Shown here: one piece after another, positions 7,662 through 19,889 of the stretch | How the letters are laid out: each line of letters begins with the position of its first letter | Position numbering within the stretch: position 1 is the stretch's first letter | Translations under genes and position numbers: made by a program | The notes under the pieces: model-generated | The model's database searches: none | What the model was told of the DNA's origin: nothing | Seen by the model: only the letters and a program-made list of their open reading frames with translations | Source of the DNA: a bacterium | GTDB taxonomy: Bacteria > Krumholzibacteriota > Krumholzibacteriia > LZORAL124-64-63 | Length of the DNA: 64,000 bases | NCBI GenBank assembly: GCA_016712675.1 | Contig: JADJQR010000001.1 | Location: 2,480,001 to 2,544,000 of the forward strand | Direction of reading: 5' to 3'

Positions 7662-9955
7662 CGGACGCCTTCCCGGCTGCGGCAGAACGCGGCCAGCGCG
7701 CGCGCGGCGCGGTCGACCTTGCGGAACACGGGTACCCCGGCCGCCTCGAAGCAGCGGCGCAACGGCTGGTAGAGATCCCCGGAATCGACCACGACGACAA
7801 CGGGTTTAGCGGAAGCCTCGATAGCCTTCAGCATGAGCGCCGGCAGGCTGCCGGGGCCGGCAATGTCTTCCGGGTGCGTTCCTGCCGGGTCCGCCGGCAG
7901 GGTGTCCATGGCGCCGGTCACCGGCACGGCCGACAGCAACGCCGTGTCGACACCCGGACAGGTCAGGATCGCCGCGCAGCAGTCGGCAAACGCCTTCGAA
8001 TCGGCCATCGGCGTGGCGTCGACCGGGTTCAGGCGATGCGCGAACGGCGGCAACGCCCCGTCCAGCACCGCGCGCGCGGCGTCGTCCAGGTCGGCCAGGC
8101 GCAGCCCGGCCAGTTCGTCCGTCACCGTGGAACACTCGAAGCCGGCGTTGCTGATGATGCCCACCCGGTTGCCGGCGGCGGGCCGGCCGGCCAGGAGGGT
8201 GAACGTGCGGATGAGGTCCTCGAACTCGTCCAGCGAGCCCGCGACATCCACGCCCGCCTCCTCGAGGCAGGCCCGCGCCACGGCGTAGTCCCCGGCCAGC
8301 GACGCCGTGTGGCTGGCCGCCGCCTGGGCGCCCAGCGCCGTCCGGCCGGCCTTGAACATCACGACGCGCATCCCGCGCGCACGGGCGCGCCGCGCCTGTT
8401 CCAGGAACCGCGCCCCGTCGCCGTCACGGAATCCCTCCACGTAGCAGGCAAAGACGTCAACTTCGGGCTCGTCGATGTAGTGGGCCAGGAAATCACTCAC
8501 CGTCAGGTCCATCTGGTTGCCGAAACTGATCGAGCAGCGGGGTTCGATGACGCCGTCGAAGTTGCTCGTGAACGTCACCAGATAGGCGCCCGACTGGCTG
8601 ACCAGCGCCAGGTTCCGGCCCGGCCCGCTGCGGAACGGCAGCTTGTATTCCGGCAGGAAGAAGGTGTTGTAGCGATCACGGCTGACGATGCCCAGGCAGT
8701 TGCCCCCCACCAGCACCGGGCCGCCCCCGGCACGGTCCTGCCCCGCGGCGAGCACCGACTCGATCTCGGCGGCCAGGTCGCCACGCCCGGCCTCGGCGAA
8801 TCCGCCCGGGTTCAGGATGATGGCCTGCGCCCGGTCGTGTTCCACCAGCTCGCGCACCGCGCCCACGGCTTCCTGCGCGGGAAGCGCGATCACTGCCAGG
8901 TCGCAGCGGTCAGGCAATGACGCCACATCCCTGAAGCAGGGGGCTCCACCGATCGATTCCGCGGCCGGGTGCACGACATAGAGCCGCCCAGGAGCCAACG
9001 ACCGCGCACGCGCCAGATTGTCGACGATGATCCGACCCGGATTGCGCCCTTTCGCACTGACGCCCAGCACGACGGCGCTGCGCGGGTCCATCAACGCCTT
9101 CACGCGTGCCAAGGGTCGCTGCCGACCCGGCCACTTCCGCTGCGACACGCGCGCCACGCCGTCCAACGCAGTCAGGCCCAGTGGTCCGGCGACGGCAGGA
9201 TTGATCTCCAGTTCCTCCAGCGTCCACTCCCCCGGCGACCCCGGGCCCGCGGCCTGGCCAAGGTCCGCCAGCGCCACCGCGGCGGCCGCCAACTCCGCCA
9301 CAGCCAGGGGCGGTTCGGAATAGAGCCGCGACGGTTTAACCAGCAACGCCAGCCGCGGATGACCGAGCAGCGCGGTCTCGACGCGCGCCGCATCGAGCCC
9401 GACTGCGGGCAGGACCAGCGTGGCTCCCGCACCATGCCACTCGGTGAGCGTGCCGCCGATCCCCACCACGACACAGGGTCCGAACGCCGGGTCCTGCCGC
9501 AACGTCAGCAGCACCTCGCAGCCGGGCCGGTTGGCCTGGTGCGGAACGAACGCCGCCGCCATCACGCCTTCGATTCCGGTCACGCCCGCCGCCCTGGCTC
9601 CCGCCAGCATGGTTTCCGCTGCGCGGGCCAGCTCCGCGGCGGCCTCCGCCACGCCCGCGTCACCTGCGGTCAGCCGCAGCAGGCGCACGCCGCCCGCCTC
9701 GGTCTTGTGCAGGATGTCGCGGCCCACCAGCTTCAACACCAGCCGCCCGTCGCGGTCAGCCAGGAGCGCCGCATCCCGGGCCCAGGCCGCCAGATCGGCA
9801 CCGGCCGCGGCCACCGCGCAGGCACCGTGCCGCAGGCCCAGCGCCGCCAGCAGCGCGTACACTTCCGGTTCGTTCAGGTGGAAGGTCGCCGGGGACTGCG
9901 GCGCCATGCGCGCCGCCTGCCCGGCCAGGAGTTCAACTGCCGCCCGCACCCGCAT
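7658..9955 (-). CDS. ADP-forming acyl-CoA synthetase (acetate-CoA ligase type)
   Basis: A 765-residue enzyme of the NDP-forming acyl-CoA synthetase superfamily, which converts acyl-CoA, ADP and phosphate to acid, ATP and CoA or the reverse. The ATP-grasp part comes first (residues 1 to about 225, including KLVGRDILHKTEAGGV). A CoA-binding Rossmann domain follows (from about 275, LMDPRSAVVLGVSAKGRNPG), then succinyl-CoA-ligase-like domains. SHTASLAGD (about residue 540) holds the expected phosphohistidine. This beta-before-alpha order differs from the alpha-first fusion seen in many archaeal and bacterial enzymes. The start ATG 9955 has GAAGGAG eight bases upstream. A longer frame would run into the 5S gene and is rejected. 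The acid used is unknown. Confidence 0.85.
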   Translation of the reverse strand: MRVRAAVELLAGQAARMAPQSPATFHLNEPEVYALLAALGLRHGACAVAAAGADLAAWARDAALLADRDGRLVLKLVGRDILHKTEAGGVRLLRLTAGDAGVAEAAAELARAAETMLAGARAAGVTGIEGVMAAAFVPHQANRPGCEVLLTLRQDPAFGPCVVVGIGGTLTEWHGAGATLVLPAVGLDAARVETALLGHPRLALLVKPSRLYSEPPLAVAELAAAAVALADLGQAAGPGSPGEWTLEELEINPAVAGPLGLTALDGVARVSQRKWPGRQRPLARVKALMDPRSAVVLGVSAKGRNPGRIIVDNLARARSLAPGRLYVVHPAAESIGGAPCFRDVASLPDRCDLAVIALPAQEAVGAVRELVEHDRAQAIILNPGGFAEAGRGDLAAEIESVLAAGQDRAGGGPVLVGGNCLGIVSRDRYNTFFLPEYKLPFRSGPGRNLALVSQSGAYLVTFTSNFDGVIEPRCSISFGNQMDLTVSDFLAHYIDEPEVDVFACYVEGFRDGDGARFLEQARRARARGMRVVMFKAGRTALGAQAAASHTASLAGDYAVARACLEEAGVDVAGSLDEFEDLIRTFTLLAGRPAAGNRVGIISNAGFECSTVTDELAGLRLADLDDAARAVLDGALPPFAHRLNPVDATPMADSKAFADCCAAILTCPGVDTALLSAVPVTGAMDTLPADPAGTHPEDIAGPGSLPALMLKAIEASAKPVVVVVDSGDLYQPLRRCFEAAGVPVFRKVDRAARALAAFCRSREGVR

Positions 9956-10055
9956 CGCCCGCTCCTTCGTCGCCGCCCCGGCCGCAAACCTCTTGCGGCG
10001 GCAAAGATACGCTGATTCCCGCCAACACCCAACCTCGATCACCACGGTCCGGCAG

Positions 10056-10091
10056 AAAAGAAAAAGGCCCCCGACCGTTGGGTCGGGGGCC
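10056..10091 (-). terminator. Intrinsic terminator of the rRNA operon
   Basis: On the minus strand an 11-bp GC stem (10066-10076 with 10081-10091, loop GTTG/CAAC) is followed by TTTTTCTTTT. It lies directly after the 5S gene, a textbook rho-independent terminator. Confidence 0.92.
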
Positions 10092-10099
10092 TCGAGAAT

Positions 10100-10213
10100 C
10101 CGGCGGTGTCCTACTCTCCCACAAGAGAAACTTGCAGTACCATCGGCGCTACGCGGTTTCACTTCTGTGTTCGGAATGGGAACAGGTGGGACCCGCGCGC
10201 TATCGCCGCCGAA
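10100..10213 (-). rRNA. rrf: 5S ribosomal RNA
   Basis: The minus strand reads GGTCCCACCTG, then CCGAACACAGAAGTGAAAC and GCGCCGATGGTACTGC, ending in GAGAGTAGGACACCGCCGG. These match conserved 5S blocks, and the ends pair (CGGCGGCGA with CCGCCGG). The ends are placed by analogy and may be off by a few bases. It is the last gene of the rRNA operon. Confidence 0.93.
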
Positions 10214-10261
10214 AGTCAAGCTCCGACCCCCGCGCGGACGCGATGGCCGGAGTTGTCCTTG

Positions 10262-10284
10262 GACAACTGAATATGGAGAGTAGC
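10262..10284 (-). promoter_or_regulatory. 3' arm of the pre-23S processing stem
   Basis: GACAACTGAATATGGAGAGT and the three bases after it (AGC) match the reverse complement of 13357-13379 at 22 of 23 positions. In the transcript these segments flank 23S and pair, bringing the ends together for RNase III-type cleavage. The function is inferred from position and pairing. Confidence 0.8.
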
Positions 10285-10331
10285 CAGAGATCCATTCACG
10301 TACTGCCCGCCCCTTTCCCGAAGGAAAGGAG

Positions 10332-13329
<2,998 letters not shown>

Positions 13330-13356
13330 AAAGGCAGTGTGAGTGCATCTCAAAGT

Positions 13357-13386
13357 GCTACTCTCCATATTCGGTTGTCAAAGAAC
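13357..13386 (-). promoter_or_regulatory. Pre-23S stem 5' arm with boxA-like element
   Basis: Minus-strand GTTCTTTGACA (13386-13376) resembles the antitermination boxA consensus TGCTCTTTAACA and sits in the tRNA-23S spacer, where a second boxA is found in other bacteria. It overlaps the start of the segment 13357-13379, which pairs with 10262-10284 across 23S. Confidence 0.65.
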
Positions 13387-13418
13387 GAATTGCCAGGTTC
13401 GAACATGCAGTTCGAGGT

Positions 13419-13494
13419 TGGTGGAGATAGTCGGGATCGAACCGACGACCTCCGGCTTGCAAAGCCGGCGCTCTCCCAACTGAGCTATATCCCC
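13419..13494 (-). tRNA. tRNA-Ala (TGC)
   Basis: The minus strand reads GGGGATATAGCTCAGTTGGG, the anticodon loop CTTTGCAAG (anticodon TGC) and the T-arm GGTTCGATCC, and it ends in an encoded CCA. The acceptor stem GGGGATA/TATCTCC includes one G-T pair. It is 76 bases long and is the second tRNA of the 16S-23S spacer. Confidence 0.95.
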
Positions 13495-13503
13495 GCACAC
13501 CTG

Positions 13504-13580
<77 letters not shown>

Positions 13581-13611
13581 AACAAACCAGCGACTGGAAT
13601 GCCTGGCCCAG

Positions 13612-13640
13612 CCTTTGGCAATAGAATAGCGTGCGACGCC
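13612..13640 (-). promoter_or_regulatory. 3' arm of the pre-16S processing stem
   Basis: The core GAATAGCGTGCGA (13624-13636) is the exact reverse complement of 15401-15413 upstream of 16S, and the flanks extend the match to about 25 of 29 bases. The two arms can bring the 16S ends together for RNase III-type processing. Confidence 0.78.
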
Positions 13641-13686
13641 TAGAGCAATACTGTCTACCTGGCCCGAGAGGCGAGGCCTCTCAGAC

Positions 13687-15259
<1,573 letters not shown>

Positions 15260-15395
15260 TCAAAAAAACAACAGAAGCCTTGCTCCTGTTTAGCGCAATT
15301 GAAACCGCCGTACTGACTCACTCCCCATCCAGTTCAGTCCGGACGAGCCGGCCCAAACCAAGCGGGGCGATTCAGACGGCTCGGTATTGCATTCG

Positions 15396-15428
15396 GGCCA
15401 TCGCACGCTATTCCGTTGTCAAAGAGCT
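15396..15428 (-). promoter_or_regulatory. rRNA leader: boxA-like site and 5' arm of pre-16S stem
   Basis: Minus-strand AGCTCTTTGACA (15428-15417) matches boxA TGCTCTTTAACA at 9 or 10 of 12 positions and lies in the transcribed leader. It runs into the pre-16S stem arm (15396-15424), whose partner is 13612-13640. Confidence 0.65.
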
Positions 15429-15473
15429 GTGCCGAGCAGTCGTTGCCGCCGGCCCCCCGTCCAGGGGAGGAGC

Positions 15474-15502
15474 AATGTACTCAAGCAGCCGAAGTGTGTC
15501 AA
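15474..15502 (-). promoter_or_regulatory. Probable rRNA promoter P2
   Basis: On the minus strand TTGACA (15502-15497) is followed after 17 bases by TACATT (15479-15474). AAAAAAGTCAATTTT lies just upstream and looks like an A/T-rich UP element. It is about 220 bases before 16S. Confidence 0.6.
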
Positions 15503-15617
15503 CCGGAAAATTGACTTTTTTCGGAGCCGAGCCGCCCTCCCGTCGCGACCCAAGGGCCGGTCCGGGAAGCGGTTGCCGCATCCGCCAGAAATGCAGACAC
15601 AGGCAACGGGGGCGGAA

Positions 15618-15667
15618 GTTATATGCACATCGGATGCCTGTCAAAAGGATTTTGCTTTTTTTTTCGC
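15618..15667 (-). promoter_or_regulatory. Probable rRNA promoter P1 with UP element
   Basis: On the minus strand TTGACA (15644-15639) is followed after 15 bases by TATAAC (15623-15618). An A-tract AAAAAAAAAGCAAAAT lies upstream. The short spacer with a strong -35 and UP-like tract is common in rRNA promoters. Together with P2 it forms a tandem pair. Confidence 0.6.
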
Positions 15668-15942
15668 AGAACTCACGGAGAGGCCTAAACTGACGCCAAT
15701 CACGGGTTTAAACGCTGGACGCGGCTTCCCGTCCGTGTGCTCTCGGGGGCGCGTGGCGGTTCTCGGGGGGCCGAACGGGTGCCGCACCGAGAAGGGATAT
15801 GCCGCTCCAGCGCCGCCGCCCGCCGCCGGTCGCGAATGGCCGCCGACGCCGGATTGGACTTGGCTGCCGCACGGCGGTTATCCTGTGGCCGACCGCGGCG
15901 CTCACTGCGCTGCCGCCTCCGTCGCAGAACCAGGGAGGGTGC
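15668..15942. other. Intergenic region before the PBP gene
   Basis: This stretch separates the divergent rRNA and PBP1A transcription units. It contains the direct repeat TCTCGGGGG near 15740 and 15760. I see no clear promoter for the PBP gene. A frame reaching back to 15799 exists, but its protein is Arg/Pro-rich and not family-like. Confidence 0.4.
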
Positions 15943-18102
15943 ATGCGGAAGATCCTCGATGCCCGCGCGTTGCTGTCCGTCGACGTCCCGCGCCGCTGGG
16001 TGCGGCGTGTGCTGTGGCTGGCGCTGGGACTGTTCCTGGTGACCGTCGGTGGAACGATCGCGGGCCTGAACTGGCTGGCAAGCGACCTGCCGCCCATCGA
16101 CGCCCTGCGCACGATCGACCCCTCGGTCAAGACGGTCATCTATGCGGCCAACGGCGATGTGCTGCGAGAGTTCTTCGCCGAGAACCGCACGATCGTGCCA
16201 CTCGATCGCATCCCGCAGGTTCTGCAGCAGGCGGTGATCGCGGTGGAAGACAAGCGCTTTCGCTCCCACTACGGCATCGACCTCAAACGGGTGATCGGCG
16301 TTGTCTGGATCAACCTCACCTCGAACAGCAGCCAGGGCGGCAGCACCCTGACGCAGCAGCTCGCGCGCAACCTCTTCCCCAAGCTGCTGCCCAGCGAGAA
16401 GCGCGTCATGCGCAAGTTCCGCGAGTGGATCGTGGCCGCTCAGATCGAGTCCCTCTACACGAAGGACGAGATCCTGGCGATGTACCTCAATCAGATCTAC
16501 CTCGGTCGCGGCGCCTACGGCGTGCAGGCCGCGGCGCGTATCTTCTTCGGGCGCGACGTATGGAACCTCGGTCCGGCCGAGTGCACGATGCTGGCCGGCA
16601 TGATCCAGCAGCCGGAGCGCTTCTCGCCCCACCGCAATCCAGCGGCCGCCTACGCGCGGCGCGCGATCGTGCTGGGCACGATGGTGGGCGCCGGCTATCT
16701 CACGCGCGGCGAGGCGGACGCCATCGACGAAACGAAGGTGCGCCTGGCCGACCCTGACGCAGTCGCCCAGTCGGCCGGCTTCGCCGCGTACTTCGTCGAA
16801 GAGGTGCGCAAGTGGCTCGAGAAGGAGTACGGCGCCACGCGCCTGTACCGCGACGGGCTACGCGTGCACACGACGCTGGTCCCCCAGTTCCAGGAGTGGA
16901 TGGAGGACGCGCTGGAGACGCACCTGCTCGCGGAGGAGAAGAACCGGACCAAGCGGCAGACGCGCGCGCATTACGATCAACTGGTCGCCGAAGGCAAGCG
17001 GCCGCCGAAGGTGACCTACCTCCAGGGCGCGGCGCTGCTGCAGGACGTGCGCACCGGCGCGGTGCTGGGGCTGGTGGGCGGACGCTCGTTCGAGGACTCG
17101 AAGTGGAACATGGCGATGCAGGCGAAGCGTCAGCCGGGCTCGACCTTCAAGCCCTTCGTGTACCTGACCGCCCTTCAGCATGGCTACACACCGTCCAGCA
17201 TCCTGATAGACACGCCTTTCGAGTTGGACACGGGCGTCAGCGGCATCTGGCGCCCGCAGAACTACTCCGAGACGTTCGGCGGGGCGATGACCGTGCGCTG
17301 GGCGCTGAGCCACTCGGTGAACGTGCCGACGGCCAAGCTCTACGTGGACCTCGGGCTCGACCCGGTGCTGGAAAACCTGCGCAAGCTGGGCTTCGCCGTC
17401 GATACCCTGCCGAAGGTCCCCTCGCTCTACCTGGGAGCCGGTGAGGTCACGCTGGCCGAGGTCGTCGCCTCCTACTGCGCCTTCGCCAACCACGGCGTCT
17501 GGGCGGACCAGTACCTGATCAGCCGCGTCGAGACTGTCGACGGCGAGGTGCTGTTCGAGTCGCGCGTGAACCAGCACGAGGCGATCGATGCGAACGAGGC
17601 GTACGTGATGACGAGCCTGCTGCAGAGCACGCTGGATTCAGGCACCGCCGCCGGCGCACGCCGCAACGGGTTCACCCGCACGGGCGCCGGCAAGACCGGG
17701 ACCACCAACGACAACACCAACGCCTGGTTCGTGGGCTACACGCCCAGTTTCTGCGCGGGAGTCTGGGTCGGGTTCGACGAGCCGACACCGATGGGGCGAG
17801 GGGCCACCGGTTCGCGCATGGCGGTGCCGGTGTGGGCCGCGTTCATGGGACGTGTGACCGCGCGCAAGGGTGACGAGCAGTTCACGATCCCGCCGGGCAT
17901 CGTCGACCGCATGGTCTGCCTGCGGACGGGCCAGCTGGCGCGCAGCGGCTGCGATTCGATCCGGTCCGAGGTCTTCCTGCCAGGCCATCACCCGCAGAAG
18001 GGGTGCCCCGACCACGGTGGACGCGTGCTCGACGGGGTCGTCGACGAACGCGATTTCCGCACGCTTGACCGGGCGGAGGACGAGTTCACGCCGGGGAACT
18101 AG
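15943..18102 (+). CDS. Penicillin-binding protein 1A (class A PBP)
   Basis: A 719-residue bifunctional peptidoglycan synthase anchored by one N-terminal transmembrane helix (residues about 22-42). The glycosyltransferase 51 domain has VEDKRFRSHYG with the catalytic Glu, then GGSTLTQQLARNLF and IYLGRGAYGVQAAA. The transpeptidase domain has the active-site motif STFK within PGSTFKPFVY, SHSVN (the SxN motif) and KTGTTND (the KTG motif), so all catalytic elements are intact. ATG 15943 is preceded by AGGGAGGGT. The C terminus carries two Cys (VCLRTGQLARSGC), as in many PBP1A tails. It converges on deoA with a gap of only 15 bases. Confidence 0.92.
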   Translation: MRKILDARALLSVDVPRRWVRRVLWLALGLFLVTVGGTIAGLNWLASDLPPIDALRTIDPSVKTVIYAANGDVLREFFAENRTIVPLDRIPQVLQQAVIAVEDKRFRSHYGIDLKRVIGVVWINLTSNSSQGGSTLTQQLARNLFPKLLPSEKRVMRKFREWIVAAQIESLYTKDEILAMYLNQIYLGRGAYGVQAAARIFFGRDVWNLGPAECTMLAGMIQQPERFSPHRNPAAAYARRAIVLGTMVGAGYLTRGEADAIDETKVRLADPDAVAQSAGFAAYFVEEVRKWLEKEYGATRLYRDGLRVHTTLVPQFQEWMEDALETHLLAEEKNRTKRQTRAHYDQLVAEGKRPPKVTYLQGAALLQDVRTGAVLGLVGGRSFEDSKWNMAMQAKRQPGSTFKPFVYLTALQHGYTPSSILIDTPFELDTGVSGIWRPQNYSETFGGAMTVRWALSHSVNVPTAKLYVDLGLDPVLENLRKLGFAVDTLPKVPSLYLGAGEVTLAEVVASYCAFANHGVWADQYLISRVETVDGEVLFESRVNQHEAIDANEAYVMTSLLQSTLDSGTAAGARRNGFTRTGAGKTGTTNDNTNAWFVGYTPSFCAGVWVGFDEPTPMGRGATGSRMAVPVWAAFMGRVTARKGDEQFTIPPGIVDRMVCLRTGQLARSGCDSIRSEVFLPGHHPQKGCPDHGGRVLDGVVDERDFRTLDRAEDEFTPGN

Positions 18103-18117
18103 GCCGGCACCGGACGG

Positions 18118-19437
18118 CTACTCCAGCCGACCGAGGATGAGCGGGCGGGCCGGCACCGGCTCGCGCCCGACGGTCACCGCGCGCGCCAGGCGCTCGATCG
18201 CCGCCACGGCCCGGCCGCGGTCGCGGCAGGCTACCCGCAGCAGGGGCTGACCCCGCTCGACGCGGTCGCCGACGCGCACCAGGTAATCCAGGCCGGCCGA
18301 CAGGTCCAGGGCGTCGTCCACGCGGCGACGGGCCGCCCCCAGATCGGCCAACGCCAGCCCGATCTCGCGGCAGTCCACCTCCTGCAGCCAGCCCTCGTGG
18401 GCGGCCGTGAACTCGGCAACCGACGGCGCCGACTGCAGCCCGAAGTCGTCGCGGCCCGGCTCCAGCCGGCCGCCCTGCGCCGACACCCAGTCCAGCAGCA
18501 CCGCCAGCGCCCGGCCGTCATCCCAGACCGCGCGCACCTGGGCGAGCGCGGACTCCGGCGTGGCTTCGAGCCCGGCCACGCGGACCATGTCCGCGGTCAA
18601 CTGCTCGGTCAGTTCGACCAGGTCCTGTGGCGCGCGGCTGCGCCCGCCCGGACGCAGCGCCGCGAAGGCCTCCAGCGTCTCGTTGGCATGTCCGATTGCC
18701 ACGCCCAGCGGCTGGTCCATGTCCGAGAAGACGACGGCCATGCGGCGCCCGTAGCTGCGCCCGACGTCGACCAGAGCCCGCGCCAGCAGGCGCGCCTGCT
18801 CCAGGTCGCGCATGAACGCACCCGAGCCCGTCTTGAGGTCGATGACGATCGTCCGGGGGCCGGCGGCCAGTTTCTTGGACATGATCGAGGCCGTGATCAG
18901 GGGTACACAGTCGACGGTCCCGGTCACGTCGCGCAGCGCGTAGATACGGCCATCGGCCGGGGCGATGGTCGGTCCCTGGCCGATGATCGCGCAGCCCACG
19001 CGCTCGACGATGTCCAGGAACGCGTCGTTGCCCAGGCGGATGTCGTAGCCGGGGATGGCCTCCAGCTTGTCGAGCGTGCCGCCGGTGTGGCCCAGGCCGC
19101 GGCCCGAGAGCATCGGCACCTTCAGGCCGCAGGCGGCCGCCAGCGGCGCCAGCAGAAGGCTGACCTTGTCCCCCACGCCGCCGGTCGAGTGCTTGTCGGC
19201 CGTGGGTCCGGACAGGCGCGAGGTGTCGAGCTGCTCGCCCGAGCGCAGCATGGCGCCGGTCAGGTCGGCGGTCTCGCGCGGGGTCATCCCGCGGAACCAG
19301 GTGGCCATCAGGAACGCGGCCATCTGGTACTCCGGTACGATGCCGGTGGTGAAACCGGCGACCAGGTCCGCGATGGCGGACCCGTCCAGTTCGCGACCGC
19401 GCTTCTTGGCCTCGATGGTCTCCAGCGGATTGATCAC
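18118..19437 (-). CDS. deoA: Thymidine/pyrimidine-nucleoside phosphorylase
   Basis: A 439-residue enzyme that splits thymidine or other pyrimidine nucleosides with phosphate into base and (deoxy)ribose-1-phosphate. KHSTGGVGDKVSL (phosphate loop) and SGRGLGHTGGTLDKLEAI are the family signatures, followed by the C-terminal alpha/beta domain. The start is GTG 19437 (VINPLETIEAKKRG), whose GTGA overlaps the cdd stop by four bases. The longer frame upstream is just the cdd gene read in another frame. It is the last gene of the deoB-cdd-deoA operon and feeds the pentose-1-phosphate used by DeoB. Whether it prefers thymidine or also accepts uridine cannot be told. Confidence 0.92.
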   Translation of the reverse strand: MINPLETIEAKKRGRELDGSAIADLVAGFTTGIVPEYQMAAFLMATWFRGMTPRETADLTGAMLRSGEQLDTSRLSGPTADKHSTGGVGDKVSLLLAPLAAACGLKVPMLSGRGLGHTGGTLDKLEAIPGYDIRLGNDAFLDIVERVGCAIIGQGPTIAPADGRIYALRDVTGTVDCVPLITASIMSKKLAAGPRTIVIDLKTGSGAFMRDLEQARLLARALVDVGRSYGRRMAVVFSDMDQPLGVAIGHANETLEAFAALRPGGRSRAPQDLVELTEQLTADMVRVAGLEATPESALAQVRAVWDDGRALAVLLDWVSAQGGRLEPGRDDFGLQSAPSVAEFTAAHEGWLQEVDCREIGLALADLGAARRRVDDALDLSAGLDYLVRVGDRVERGQPLLRVACRDRGRAVAAIERLARAVTVGREPVPARPLILGRLE

Positions 19438-19889
19438 TTCGGGCCCTGCTCTTCCCCGGATGCGCCCGCGCGCTCGTCCGCCAGGTTGGCACTGAAGTCC
19501 GTGAACGCCAGCGGCACCAGTTCGCCAGCCGTCGCCGCCAACACCGGACCATCGGCACCGCGGTTGCCGGCCATCAGCACCACCAGGTCGGGGCCGAACT
19601 CCAGCAGAACCTGCCGGCAGGCGCCACACGGCGGCGTGGGTTGGCCGCCGTCGGCACAGACGGCGATGGCCGTGAACGCGCGCTCGCCATCAGCGATGGC
19701 GCGGCAGATGGCCGCGCGCTCGGCGCAGATCGACAGGCCGAAGGACGCATTCTCGACATTGGTACCCAGGTACACGGTGCCGCTGCGGCCCAGCAGCGCC
19801 GCCCCGACCCGGAAGCGAGAATACGGCGAATAGCTGCGCTCCCGCTGCCGGCAGGCGGCATCCACCAGCCGGCGCTGCTCCTCGTTCAT
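19434..19889 (-). CDS. cdd: Cytidine deaminase
   Basis: A 151-residue zinc enzyme converting cytidine or deoxycytidine to uridine or deoxyuridine. The zinc site is complete: NASFGLSICAERAAI contains Cys-Ala-Glu (zinc ligand and proton shuttle) and PPCGACRQ gives the other two Cys. The length fits the tetrameric form. ATG 19889 overlaps the deoB stop by four bases, and its own stop overlaps the deoA GTG by four. Tight coupling fits a salvage route in which cytidine becomes uridine and is then phosphorolysed. The C-terminal 20 residues (ERAGASGEEQGPK end) are an acidic extension. Confidence 0.93.
   Translation of the reverse strand: MNEEQRRLVDAACRQRERSYSPYSRFRVGAALLGRSGTVYLGTNVENASFGLSICAERAAICRAIADGERAFTAIAVCADGGQPTPPCGACRQVLLEFGPDLVVLMAGNRGADGPVLAATAGELVPLAFTDFSANLADERAGASGEEQGPK

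Noticed and set aside
9956-10219. 88-residue N-terminal extension of the acyl-CoA synthetase frame
   Set aside because: It would cross the rRNA terminator and most of the 5S gene, and ATG 9955 has a good ribosome binding site with a family-like N terminus.
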